A program made the position numbers and the translations under genes. Shown one piece after another: positions 1 to 5,627 of a stretch of 7,800 nucleotides of DNA. Positions within the stretch are counted from its first letter, which is position 1; each line of letters begins with the position of its first letter. Location of the stretch: the NCBI GenBank assembly GCA_031284185.1, contig JAITAJ010000070.1, positions 1 to 7,800 of the forward strand. The letters run 5' to 3'. Origin of the DNA: Accumulibacter sp. (lineage in GTDB: Bacteria > Pseudomonadota > Gammaproteobacteria > Burkholderiales > Rhodocyclaceae). Under the pieces are notes generated by a model. The model did not search any database. It was given only the letters and a program-made list of their open reading frames with translations, and was not told where the DNA came from.

Positions 1-46
1 GCGATCCGCTTGAGTCGGAGAGACTTCTGGACGCGCATCTCGACTA

Positions 47-60
47 GGGCGTGTTCACGC
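47..60 (+). repeat. Left terminal inverted repeat of IS5-family copy 1
   Basis: The 14-base end GGGCGTGTTCACGC pairs with 525-538 (one mismatch) and is identical to the start of the second copy at 6446-6459. It is preceded by CTA. Confidence 0.8.
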
Positions 61-494
61 TACCGCAGCGCATCGACGATCGAGGCGAAGGGAATGAAGG
101 CCCGGAATATCAAGTCGAGCTTCTCGAAACGGGAGAAGATTCGGTGGAATAGACGCTCGACTTCGTTGCGGCGGCGGTACATGCACGGTCGTATTCCCGG
201 GTCGTGATCCGGTTTCGTTTCGGGGGCACGACAGGAAGATATCCGGGATCGAGCGCCAGTCGCCGGGTTTCGTCTCTTTCGCAGGCACGAGCCATCAACC
301 GATGAACAGGGCGAGTCACCGCCCCGATCTGGCACAATCGCTTGCGGCCTTGCGGCGCGTCATGGGCCTGCCCGGGCGAGAGCGAAAACGCCATGACCGT
401 TCGGTCATACTTGAAGATTCGACAGGCTGACGTTTCCACGCTGGCGCGGCAGACAGTCCTCGATCCGGGGATATTGCGCTTCGGTGATTTCCAT
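60..494 (-). pseudogene. IS5-family transposase remnant with central deletion and frame changes
   Basis: The ATG at 492-494 matches the start of the transposase at 6490. The N-terminal piece (MEITEAQYPRIEDCLPRQRG, then NVSLSNLQ) runs to about base 409. The sequence then continues in another frame with the C-terminal half, including SLSPGQAHDAP and PVVPPKRNR. It shifts frame again to RRNEVERLF, which carries the family's catalytic Glu region, and FSRFEKLDLIF, and stops with TAG at 60-62 inside the terminal repeat. Residues of roughly 29 to 130 in a typical family member, including the first catalytic Asp region (LDSTSVKVH in copy 2), are missing. A short gap after RLFHR also removes an LKGFR-like segment that relatives usually have. 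The gene cannot make a working transposase. The element could still move if a transposase were supplied in trans by an intact copy. Confidence 0.82.
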
Positions 495-524
495 TTCCCA
501 AACATGACAGGTTCTTGAAAATTG

Positions 525-538
525 GCGTGAACACGCGC
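525..538 (-). repeat. Right terminal inverted repeat of IS5-family copy 1
   Basis: The reverse complement reads GCGCGTGTTCACGC and differs from the other ends at the second base. The transposase start codon lies 44 bases inside, the same spacing as in the copy at 6446. Confidence 0.8.
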
Positions 539-556
539 TGAATTGAACTGCTCTGA

Positions 557-772
557 CTGGAAGGGCGCATCGCCAGCACGTTGCTCACGCCATATCCGCC
601 GGACATTCCGCTGCCGATTCCGGGCGAGCGCTTCGACGCGGCGACCGGGCGCCACCTCGGATTCGCTCGTCATTTCAACGGGCAGTTTCCGGGCCTTGAA
701 ACCGACATTCACGGCCTGGTAAGGAAAACCGAGAACGGCAAGGCTCGCTATTACGTGGATTGCGTGCGCTGA
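557..772 (+). pseudogene. Orn/Lys/Arg decarboxylase, C-terminal remnant
   Basis: The frame reads LEGRIASTLLTPYPPDIPL, then IPGERFD and FNGQFPGLETDIHGL, and ends RYYVDCVR before TGA at 770-772. The TPYPPDIPL..PGER block followed by FPG.ETDIHG and a YYVDC tail is characteristic of the C-terminal domain of PLP-dependent Orn/Lys/Arg decarboxylases (fold type I). The PLP-binding catalytic domain is absent. Upstream in the same frame there are stops at 554-556 and 539-541, and the IS5-family element ends at 538, so the 5' part was lost at or near the IS. A possible in-frame continuation (IELL, stop, LEGR) at 542-565 suggests a nonsense change as well. A TTG at 581 could start a 63-residue product, but this is clearly a fragment. 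The 3' end overlaps the folA 3' end by 22 bases in convergent orientation. Confidence 0.75.
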
Positions 773-1269
773 TAGATGGCGAAGGCATACGCCAGCCCGG
801 CTTCCTCGAAGGTTCGGCTGCGCGCAACTTCGCTCCATTCGTCCGCGTGAATTTCGGGGAAAAGGACGTCGCCGGGAAATTCCGCCGCGATTTCCGTGAG
901 ATAGAGCCGCCCGGCCAGCGGGAGCGCCTGGTGATACAGCTCAGCGCCTCCGATGATGAATATCTCATCGCCGTTCCCGGCCTTTTCGACGGCTTCGGCC
1001 AGCGAACCGGCCAGCACGGCGCCGGACACGGAACAGGCCGGGTTCCGGCTGACCACCACGTTCAGGCGACCGGGCAGCGGGCGGAATTTCTCCGGCAGCG
1101 ATTCCCAGGTCCGGCGCCCCATGATCACCGGCTTGCCGCGCGTCGTCTCACGAAAATGGCGCATGTCGCCCGGCAGACGCCAGGGCAGACGATCGTCCCG
1201 ACCGATGACCCGGTTGCGGGCGACGGCGGCGATCAGTGAAACGACGGGGGCCTCGCGCTGCGAATCCAT
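751..1269 (-). CDS. folA: Dihydrofolate reductase
   Basis: Reduces dihydrofolate to tetrahydrofolate with NADPH in the cytoplasm and regenerates the cofactor oxidised by ThyA, encoded just upstream; it is the target of trimethoprim. From the start chosen here the protein is 172 residues, close to the family's usual ~160-170. It shows SLIAAVARNRVIG, the active-site segment LPWRLPGDMRHF (Asp35, equivalent to E. coli Asp27), VIMGRRTWESLP, RPLPGR, VVVSR and FIIGGAELY (the Gly-Gly of the NADPH site). I chose the ATG at 1267-1269 because it places the conserved core near the N-terminus and GGGAA/GGAAAG-like sequences precede it. A longer start at 1303-1305 would add 12 residues (MFGKRTTGNGKR) and share bases with the thyA stop, which suggests translational coupling; the start is therefore not settled. 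The 3' end runs into the decarboxylase remnant, but the reading frame is complete. Confidence 0.96.
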   Translation of the reverse strand: MDSQREAPVVSLIAAVARNRVIGRDDRLPWRLPGDMRHFRETTRGKPVIMGRRTWESLPEKFRPLPGRLNVVVSRNPACSVSGAVLAGSLAEAVEKAGNGDEIFIIGGAELYHQALPLAGRLYLTEIAAEFPGDVLFPEIHADEWSEVARSRTFEEAGLAYAFAIYQRTQST

Positions 1270-1304
1270 CCGCTTTCCGTTCCCGGTCGTCCGTTTTCCA
1301 AACA

Positions 1305-2099
1305 TCAGACCGCCACCGGCGCGGCGATGTGCGGATGGGGATCATAGCCTTCCAGCGTGAAGTCCTCGAAACGGAAGGCGAAGATGTCCCTGACCTCCGG
1401 GTTGATGCGCATCGTCGGCAAGGGGCGCGGCTCGCGCGCGAGTTGCAGCCGCGCCTGGTCGAGGTGGTTGCGGTACAGATGCGCGTCGCCGAAGGTGTGT
1501 ATGAAATCGCCGGCGCGGTAACCGCAGACCTGCGAGAGCATCAGCGTGAGCAGGGCGTAGGAAGCGATGTTGAACGGCACGCCGAGGAAAATGTCCGCGC
1601 TGCGCTGGTAGAGTTGGCACGACAGCCGGCCGTCCGCGACATGGAACTGAAACAGCGCGTGACACGGCGGCAGCGCCATGCGGCCGACATCGGCGGGATT
1701 CCAGGCGGTGACGATGTGGCGACGGGAATCCGGGTTCTTCCGCAGGCCGTCGACGAGCGCGCCGATCTGGTCGATCTCGCGGCCATCGGGCGCTTGCCAG
1801 TGCCGCCACTGGCGACCGTAAACCGGGCCAAGCTCGCCGTCGGCGTCGGCCCACTCGTCCCAGATGCGCACGCCGTTGTCCTTGAGGTAGCGGATGTTGC
1901 TGTCGCCTCGCAGGAACCACAGCAATTCGAAAATGATCGAGCGCAGGTGCAGCTTCTTGGTGGTGAGCAGCGGGAAACCGGCGTCGAGGTCGAAGCGCAT
2001 CTGCCAGCCGAACACCGAACGGGTCCCGATGCCGGTACGATCGGACTTGGCGGCGCCATGTTCGAGAACGTGACGCATCAGATCGAGGTAAGGTTTCAT
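1305..2099 (-). CDS. thyA: Thymidylate synthase
   Basis: Methylates dUMP to dTMP using 5,10-methylene-tetrahydrofolate and releases dihydrofolate, in the cytoplasm. The product is 264 residues, the same length as E. coli ThyA, and its key residues fall at the same numbers: Arg21 (SDRTG), the phosphate-binding Arg126-Arg127 (DSRRH), the nucleophile Cys146 (LPPCHALFQF), Asp169 (RSADIFLG), Asn177 (PFNIASY), and His207 and Tyr209 (DAHLY). The start is ATG at 2097-2099 with only a weak CAGG ribosome-binding sequence in front. The TGA stop at 1305-1307 overlaps the possible long folA start as TGATG. A 129-base gap upstream, separating it from the ACT-domain gene, holds strong inverted repeats that could affect expression (listed separately). 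The pairing with folA is the common thyA-folA order. No irregularities are visible in the coding sequence. Confidence 0.98.
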   Translation of the reverse strand: MKPYLDLMRHVLEHGAAKSDRTGIGTRSVFGWQMRFDLDAGFPLLTTKKLHLRSIIFELLWFLRGDSNIRYLKDNGVRIWDEWADADGELGPVYGRQWRHWQAPDGREIDQIGALVDGLRKNPDSRRHIVTAWNPADVGRMALPPCHALFQFHVADGRLSCQLYQRSADIFLGVPFNIASYALLTLMLSQVCGYRAGDFIHTFGDAHLYRNHLDQARLQLAREPRPLPTMRINPEVRDIFAFRFEDFTLEGYDPHPHIAAPVAV

Positions 2100-2118
2100 C
2101 CTGAAAAGACGATCAAGC

Positions 2119-2202
2119 GCGAGGAATGCGGAGAAACCGGCGAGAGCCTTTCATCCGCCTGGTTTTCTCCGTGCCCCCGGCACTCCTCGCGGCGCCGGTT
2201 TC
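2119..2202 (-). promoter_or_regulatory. Possible two-state stem structure in the thyA leader
   Basis: Read in the thyA direction, segment A (2202-2193, GAAACCGGCG) can pair perfectly over 10 bp with A' (2142-2133). Segment B (2190-2180, GCGAGGAGTGC) can pair over 11 bp, one of them G-U, with B' (2129-2119). Segment C (2171-2161, CGGAGAAAACC) can pair with C' (2138-2130) with one bulged base. B:B' and C:C' stack into one long interrupted stem, while A' overlaps C', so the A:A' stem and the C:C' stem exclude each other. The structure ends 19 bases before the thyA start codon. No U-run follows, so it does not look like a simple terminator. A role in regulation is inference; it could also be a decayed repeat. 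Confidence 0.4.
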
Positions 2203-2228
2203 CACTACCTTTGCCGACGGGATCCCGA

Positions 2229-2651
2229 TCATCGATAAAGCTCTTCGGGTCTGACGACGCGGAAGCCGGCGCCGGTGATGATTTTTTCCACGTTCAGCGA
2301 GCTGTCGATGCGCAGCACGTCGATGGCCTTGCCTCCCTCGACCGTGAAGCAATAGGCATATTCGACATTGATGTCCGCGGCGTCGAAAGTTTCCAGCAGA
2401 CTGGCCAGACCACCGGCCTTGTCGGGCACCTCGATGGCAAAGACCTTGGTCAACGAGGCCCGGAATCCGGCGGCGCCCAGAACCTCGCAGGCTCTGGCCG
2501 GCGTGTCGGCGATGATGCGGGCCACGCCGTAATTGGCGGTATCGGCCACGGTCAGGGCATGCATGGAAATGCCGGCGTCGCCGATGGCGCGGCAGAGCGC
2601 GGCCAGACGGCCTTTTTTGTTTTCCAGGAAGACGACGATTTGATCGATCAT
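2229..2651 (-). CDS. Double ACT-domain protein next to PaaK
   Basis: The product has 140 residues and consists of two ACT-like modules, about residues 3-66 (IVVFLENKKGRLAALCRAIG and the VADTANYGVARII strand) and 70-136 (VFAIEVPDKAGGLASLLETF and AYCFTVEGGKAIDVLRI). ACT domains bind small ligands, often amino acids, and usually act as sensors; no catalytic domain is attached. The start is ATG at 2649-2651, one base after the TGA of the phenylacetate-CoA ligase, with GAGAAAGG inside the end of that gene as a likely ribosome-binding site, so the two are almost certainly translated together. Stand-alone paired-ACT proteins are known next to PaaK-type ligases in several bacteria, which points to an aromatic-acid-linked binding role, but the ligand is unknown. 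A longer frame reaching 2744 is just open sequence inside paaK and was not used. Confidence 0.88.
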   Translation of the reverse strand: MIDQIVVFLENKKGRLAALCRAIGDAGISMHALTVADTANYGVARIIADTPARACEVLGAAGFRASLTKVFAIEVPDKAGGLASLLETFDAADINVEYAYCFTVEGGKAIDVLRIDSSLNVEKIITGAGFRVVRPEELYR

Positions 2652-2652
2652 T

Positions 2653-4002
2653 TCAGTTGCCTTTCTCGCGCAGGTCGATGACGCGGCGGGCCTTGCCTTC
2701 GCTGCGTTCGATGGACTTGGGTTCGGAAACCTGCACGTCGACACTGACTTGCAGATTGCTCTTTAGCTCGCCATTGATGCGCTGACGCAGATTCTCGATC
2801 TTGCGAATCTCGTCGAAGTCGAATTCCGGCACGGTTTCCACCTTCAGGGTCACGTAATCCAGCGGCCCCTTGCTCGTCAGGATGATCTGGTAATGCGAGG
2901 CGACTTCCGGGAAGTTGGCCAGCACTTCCTGGAACTGGCTCGGGAAGACGTTAACCCCGCGAATGATCAGCATGTCGTCGGTACGGCCGGTGATGCGATC
3001 CATGCGGCGCAAGGTGCGGCCGCACGCGCATTCGCCGGGGAGGATGCGCGAGATGTCGCGCGTGCGGTAGCGGATCAGCGGCGAGCATTCCTTGGACAGC
3101 GTGGAGAACACCACCTCGCCCCACTGGCCGTCCGGCACGGCTTGCAACGTCTTCGGGTCGACGATCTCGATGATGAAATGGTCTTCCGCGACGTGCAGGC
3201 CGGTCTGGTAGCGGCACTCGCAGGAGACGCCCGGCCCCATGACCTCGGAAAGACCGTAGATGTCGACCATCTTTACGCCGAGCTTGTTCTCGATGTCCCG
3301 ACGCATACCCTCGGAGCAAGGTTCGGCGCCGAGGATGGCGCCGGCGACCTTGAAATCGTTGGCCGGATCGTAACCCATCTCGATGGCCGTATCGGCGATC
3401 AACAGGGCATAGGAGGGCGTGCAGGCCAGGATGTCCACGCCGAAGTCCTTCATCATCTGCACTTGGCGCCTGGTGTTGCCGCTACTCATCGGCAGGATGG
3501 TGGCGCGCATACGGATGCCGCCCTCGTGCGCGCCGAGACCGCCGGTGAACAGACCGTAGCCGTAGGACACCTGGAGAATCGAGGCGGCGCCGCCGCCCAC
3601 CTGGGCGATGGCCCGAGCGAAGGTATCGCCCCACACGTCGATGTCGTTCTGCGTATAGCCGCAGACCGTGGCGTTGCCCGTGGTGCCGGAGGAAGCATGA
3701 AGACGCTGGACGCGGGCGTCATCGGCCGGGATGGCGAACAGATTGAAGGGATAGGCATCACGCATATCCTGCTTGGTGGTGAAGGGCAGCCTCGCGAGGT
3801 CGTCGAGGGATATTACGTCCTCGGGGCGGATGCCCAGTTGGTCGAAACGCTGCTTGTAGAAAGGGATGCTCTCGTAGCAGAGTTCGACGGTTTTTTTCAG
3901 ACGCTCCAGTTGCAGCGCCCTGAGCGCTTCCGGGTCCATTTTTTCGATCTCGGGCTGGAAGTAACGCTCCGGCCCGGCCACCCTGCCTGCTGAATTAGCC
4001 AC
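2653..4002 (-). CDS. paaK: Phenylacetate-CoA ligase family protein (PaaK-like)
   Basis: An adenylate-forming ligase that converts phenylacetate, or a related aryl acid, with ATP and CoA to the acyl-CoA, AMP and pyrophosphate. The 449-residue length fits the PaaK family. Visible motifs are the ATP-binding loop HASSGTTGNATVCGYT (residues 102-117), the YGYGLFTGGLGAHEG segment, GAEPCSEGMRR (225-235), YGLSEVMGPGVSCEC (249-263), the RYRTRD hinge region (311-316) and the C-terminal GRTDDMLIIRGVNVFPSQ (339-356). Cysteines at 261, 263, 325 and 327 are spaced as two CxC pairs. The start is GTG at 4000-4002, preceded by a good GAGGAAAA ribosome-binding sequence. The gene lies 59 bases after guaC and one base before the ACT-domain gene. 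No other phenylacetate-degradation gene (paaA-E, paaG/Z) is visible, so the true acid substrate could also be an indoleacetate-like or other aryl acid. Confidence 0.93.
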   Translation of the reverse strand: MANSAGRVAGPERYFQPEIEKMDPEALRALQLERLKKTVELCYESIPFYKQRFDQLGIRPEDVISLDDLARLPFTTKQDMRDAYPFNLFAIPADDARVQRLHASSGTTGNATVCGYTQNDIDVWGDTFARAIAQVGGGAASILQVSYGYGLFTGGLGAHEGGIRMRATILPMSSGNTRRQVQMMKDFGVDILACTPSYALLIADTAIEMGYDPANDFKVAGAILGAEPCSEGMRRDIENKLGVKMVDIYGLSEVMGPGVSCECRYQTGLHVAEDHFIIEIVDPKTLQAVPDGQWGEVVFSTLSKECSPLIRYRTRDISRILPGECACGRTLRRMDRITGRTDDMLIIRGVNVFPSQFQEVLANFPEVASHYQIILTSKGPLDYVTLKVETVPEFDFDEIRKIENLRQRINGELKSNLQVSVDVQVSEPKSIERSEGKARRVIDLREKGN

Positions 4003-4061
4003 TCTTTTCCTCGCTTTTCATGTTTTACCGCCCTGATCTCCGGCCTGTTCCGGACGACCTC

Positions 4062-5126
4062 TCACTCGTCATTGTACCCGTTTGCCCATGCCGTACCGAA
4101 CACTTCGTTCGACTGTTGCGTGACGCGCACGAAGGTCGTGCGCTTGGAGAGTTCCTTCAGTTTCCTCGCGCCGACGTAGGTACATGCCGAGCGCACACCG
4201 CCGAGGATTTCCCGCAAGGTGTCTTCGACCGGGCCGCGGCAGTCGAGCAGGACTTCCCGGCCTTCCGAGGCGCGATAACCGGCGACGCCGCCGGCGTATC
4301 TGTCCATCGCCTGACGCGAACTCATGCCGTAGAAGCGCATTTTGCGCCGGCCACCGATTTCGACGATCTCCGAATCGCACTCGTCATGACCGGCGAGCAT
4401 CCCGCCGAGCATCACGAAGTCGGCGCCGGCGCCGAACGCCTTGGCCAGATCGCCCGGCGAGGTGCAGCCGCCGTCGGCGCAGATCAGTCCGCGCAGACCG
4501 TGCGCGGCGTCGGCGCATTCGATGATGGCCGAGAGCTGCGGATAACCGACGCCGGCCACCTTGCGCGTGGTGCATACCGAGCCGGGGCCGATGCCGACCT
4601 TGACGATGTCTACGCCGTCGAGAATCAGTTCCTCGGTCATTTCCCCCGTGACCACGTTGCCGGCCATCAGGGTGATCGACGGGAATCCGGTCCGTATCTT
4701 GTGGATGAAGCGGATGAAAGCCTTGGTATAGCCGTTGGCCACGTCGACGCAGACGTTCCCGATCATGCCGCCGGTCTTTTCCATGACGCGGCGGAATTTC
4801 TCGAAATCGGGCGCGGTGATGCCCATCGAATAAAAGGTGGCGCCGCCCGCCGGCGGCGCGGCGAAGAAATCGAGCAGTTCGGCTTCGCCGTAGTGCTTGT
4901 GCAGCGCGACGGACAGTTCATGCCGCGCCAGCGCGCGCGCCATCCCGAAAGTTCCGGTGGTGTCCATGTTGGCGGCGATGATCGGGATGCCGTGATAGTT
5001 TTTCCGCGAGTGCGGAAAAACGTAGTCGCGGGAAATGTCGACTTCCGAGCGCGAGGTCAGCGTCGAGCGCTTGGGGCGGATGAGAACGTCCTTGAAGTCG
5101 AGCTTGATGTCCTGTTCGATGCGCAT
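4062..5126 (-). CDS. guaC: GMP reductase
   Basis: Reductively deaminates GMP to IMP with NADPH, releasing ammonia, and so feeds guanine nucleotides back to the common purine pool. The 354 residues align by eye along the whole length with E. coli-type GuaC (about 347 residues): LDFKDVLIRPKRSTL near the N-terminus, PIIAANMDTTGTF, VCVDVANGY, AGNVVTGEM, and VKVGIGPGSVCTTR with the catalytic Cys at 185. Further along come GYPQLSAIIECADAAHG, ICADGGCTSPGDLAKAFGAG, FVMLGGMLAGH, FYGMSS and LGGVRSACTYVGA. This distinguishes it from IMP dehydrogenase, which would have CBS domains. I chose ATG at 5124-5126 (MRIEQDIKLDF) because it matches the family start and AAAGGAA precedes it; an upstream ATG at 5156 would add 10 residues with no support. 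It is the first gene of the minus-strand run, so its promoter should lie in 5127-5420. Confidence 0.96.
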   Translation of the reverse strand: MRIEQDIKLDFKDVLIRPKRSTLTSRSEVDISRDYVFPHSRKNYHGIPIIAANMDTTGTFGMARALARHELSVALHKHYGEAELLDFFAAPPAGGATFYSMGITAPDFEKFRRVMEKTGGMIGNVCVDVANGYTKAFIRFIHKIRTGFPSITLMAGNVVTGEMTEELILDGVDIVKVGIGPGSVCTTRKVAGVGYPQLSAIIECADAAHGLRGLICADGGCTSPGDLAKAFGAGADFVMLGGMLAGHDECDSEIVEIGGRRKMRFYGMSSRQAMDRYAGGVAGYRASEGREVLLDCRGPVEDTLREILGGVRSACTYVGARKLKELSKRTTFVRVTQQSNEVFGTAWANGYNDE

Positions 5127-5157
5127 GGCGCGTTCCTTTCGGCAGCGAATATCCAAA

Positions 5158-5182
5158 GCGCCGTGTCCGGGAGACGCGGCGC
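5158..5182 (-). promoter_or_regulatory. GC-rich hairpin in the guaC leader
   Basis: The arms GCGCCGTGT (5158-5166) and ACGCGGCGC (5174-5182) enclose a 7-base loop. Pairing is 8 of 9, plus a T-G wobble on the plus strand and a C-A mismatch on the guaC-sense strand. The hairpin ends 31 bases before the guaC start codon. The guaC-sense sequence after it is TTTGGATATTC, so a terminator is unlikely. It could be a leader structure or chance in GC-rich DNA. Confidence 0.35.
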
Positions 5183-5426
5183 GCCGGGTCGAGATAGAGT
5201 TTGTCGAGCTTTACACAGAAGAATTCGCGGAAATAAGTATTTGCCGAGGCCGATCGACACCATTTCCAGCATTTCGGCGCGTTCTTGTGGCGCGCGCGGA
5301 AAATCCGCTCAACGCGAGGCAGCACGCCAAACCGGACTTCCTCACGCTTTGCGCCAGCATTCCCATACCTGTACCATAGCGCTTCAAGATGAATCTAATC
5401 AATGAGATGAAGTAGTTTATTTTGTG

Positions 5427-5453
5427 TCATACATTTTTTGTATCATACATTTT
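5427..5453. repeat. Two 11-bp direct repeats (TCATACATTTT)
   Basis: Identical TCATACATTTT units occur at 5427-5437 and 5443-5453, a 16-base period, in the AT-rich patch. Their function is unknown; they could be a regulator-binding array or debris from an insertion. Confidence 0.6.
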
Positions 5454-5464
5454 CTGGAGGCAGA

Positions 5465-5488
5465 GTATACACCTGTCAATGTGTATGC
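5465..5488. repeat. Short inverted repeat (operator-like or IS scar)
   Basis: ATACAC (5467-5472) and GTGTAT (5481-5486) are perfect inverted arms around 8 bases; extension to 8-base arms costs one mismatch. It lies just beyond the direct repeats. No divergent gene nearby explains it. Confidence 0.4.
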
Positions 5489-5627
5489 TGAATGCCAGCC
5501 CGCATGGGAGAGGAGAGGCCACGATTGTTTCGACCACCAATCCTCGCTCTTGCCCTGGAGCGGATCAGCGAAACGAGGCGCATCATTCCCAAAAAAGGGA
5601 GAGAAGGAAAAAGAGAATTCGGCGCCG

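Larger units (their letters stand above)
47..538 (-). mobile_element. Internally deleted IS5-family element, copy 1
   Basis: The two ends form an inverted repeat: GGGCGTGTTCACGC at 47-60 and its reverse complement at 525-538, with 13 of 14 bases matching. Read on the minus strand, the first 130 bases (538 down to 409) match the start of the element at 6446-6575 with about five differences by eye. Beyond 409 the two copies diverge abruptly, because copy 1 jumps from the transposase N-terminus to its C-terminal half. The whole unit is only 492 bp, whereas intact relatives carry a transposase of about 250 residues. It looks like a non-autonomous, MITE-like derivative. The left flank ends in TA, a common IS5-family target, but no clean target duplication is visible at the right end. 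Identification rests on the encoded transposase pieces and the ends; subgroup assignment (IS427-like) is an inference. Confidence 0.82.
5127..5620. other. Gene-free stretch between guaC and the IS nest
   Basis: No convincing coding sequence was found on either strand. It must contain the promoter for guaC, but no confident -35/-10 pair could be picked. From about 5395 to 5490 the base composition becomes AT-rich and short repeats appear: two TCATACATTTT direct repeats, and ATACAC / GTGTAT as an inverted pair. This composition break marks the boundary between the housekeeping block and the mobile block. From about 5500 to 5620 the sequence is purine-rich (GGGAGAGAAGGAAAAAGAG) and probably belongs to the upstream end of the first IS630-type element, but I could not identify a terminal repeat. 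Confidence 0.6.

Noticed and set aside
394..409. Near-palindrome ATGACCGTTCGGTCAT as a regulator-binding site
   Set aside because: It lies inside the transposase remnant, where the minus strand reads DRTVMAF, a normal part of the transposase. It is better explained as coding sequence at the deletion joint.
1236..2681. 481-codon open frame on the plus strand
   Set aside because: It lies wholly antisense to folA, thyA and the ACT gene, which all show complete family motifs. Long antisense frames are expected in GC-rich DNA with strong codon bias.
2893..3993. 366-codon open frame on the plus strand
   Set aside because: It is antisense to the phenylacetate-CoA ligase gene, rich in Asp, Gly and His as reverse-complement shadows often are, and shows no domain.
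4003..4061. Terminator between guaC and paaK
   Set aside because: Only a short CCGG/CCGG pairing is visible and no T-run follows in the transcribed direction; the 59-base gap looks like an ordinary intra-operon spacer.
5211..5402. 63-codon minus-strand frame with a hydrophobic stretch (GLACCLALSGFSA)
   Set aside because: It resembles a short signal or lipoprotein leader, but there is no ribosome-binding site, the C-terminal half is unstructured, and no family is recognised.
4020..5405. 461-codon open frame on the plus strand
   Set aside because: It is antisense to guaC, whose every conserved block is present on the minus strand; the plus-strand protein has no recognisable motif.
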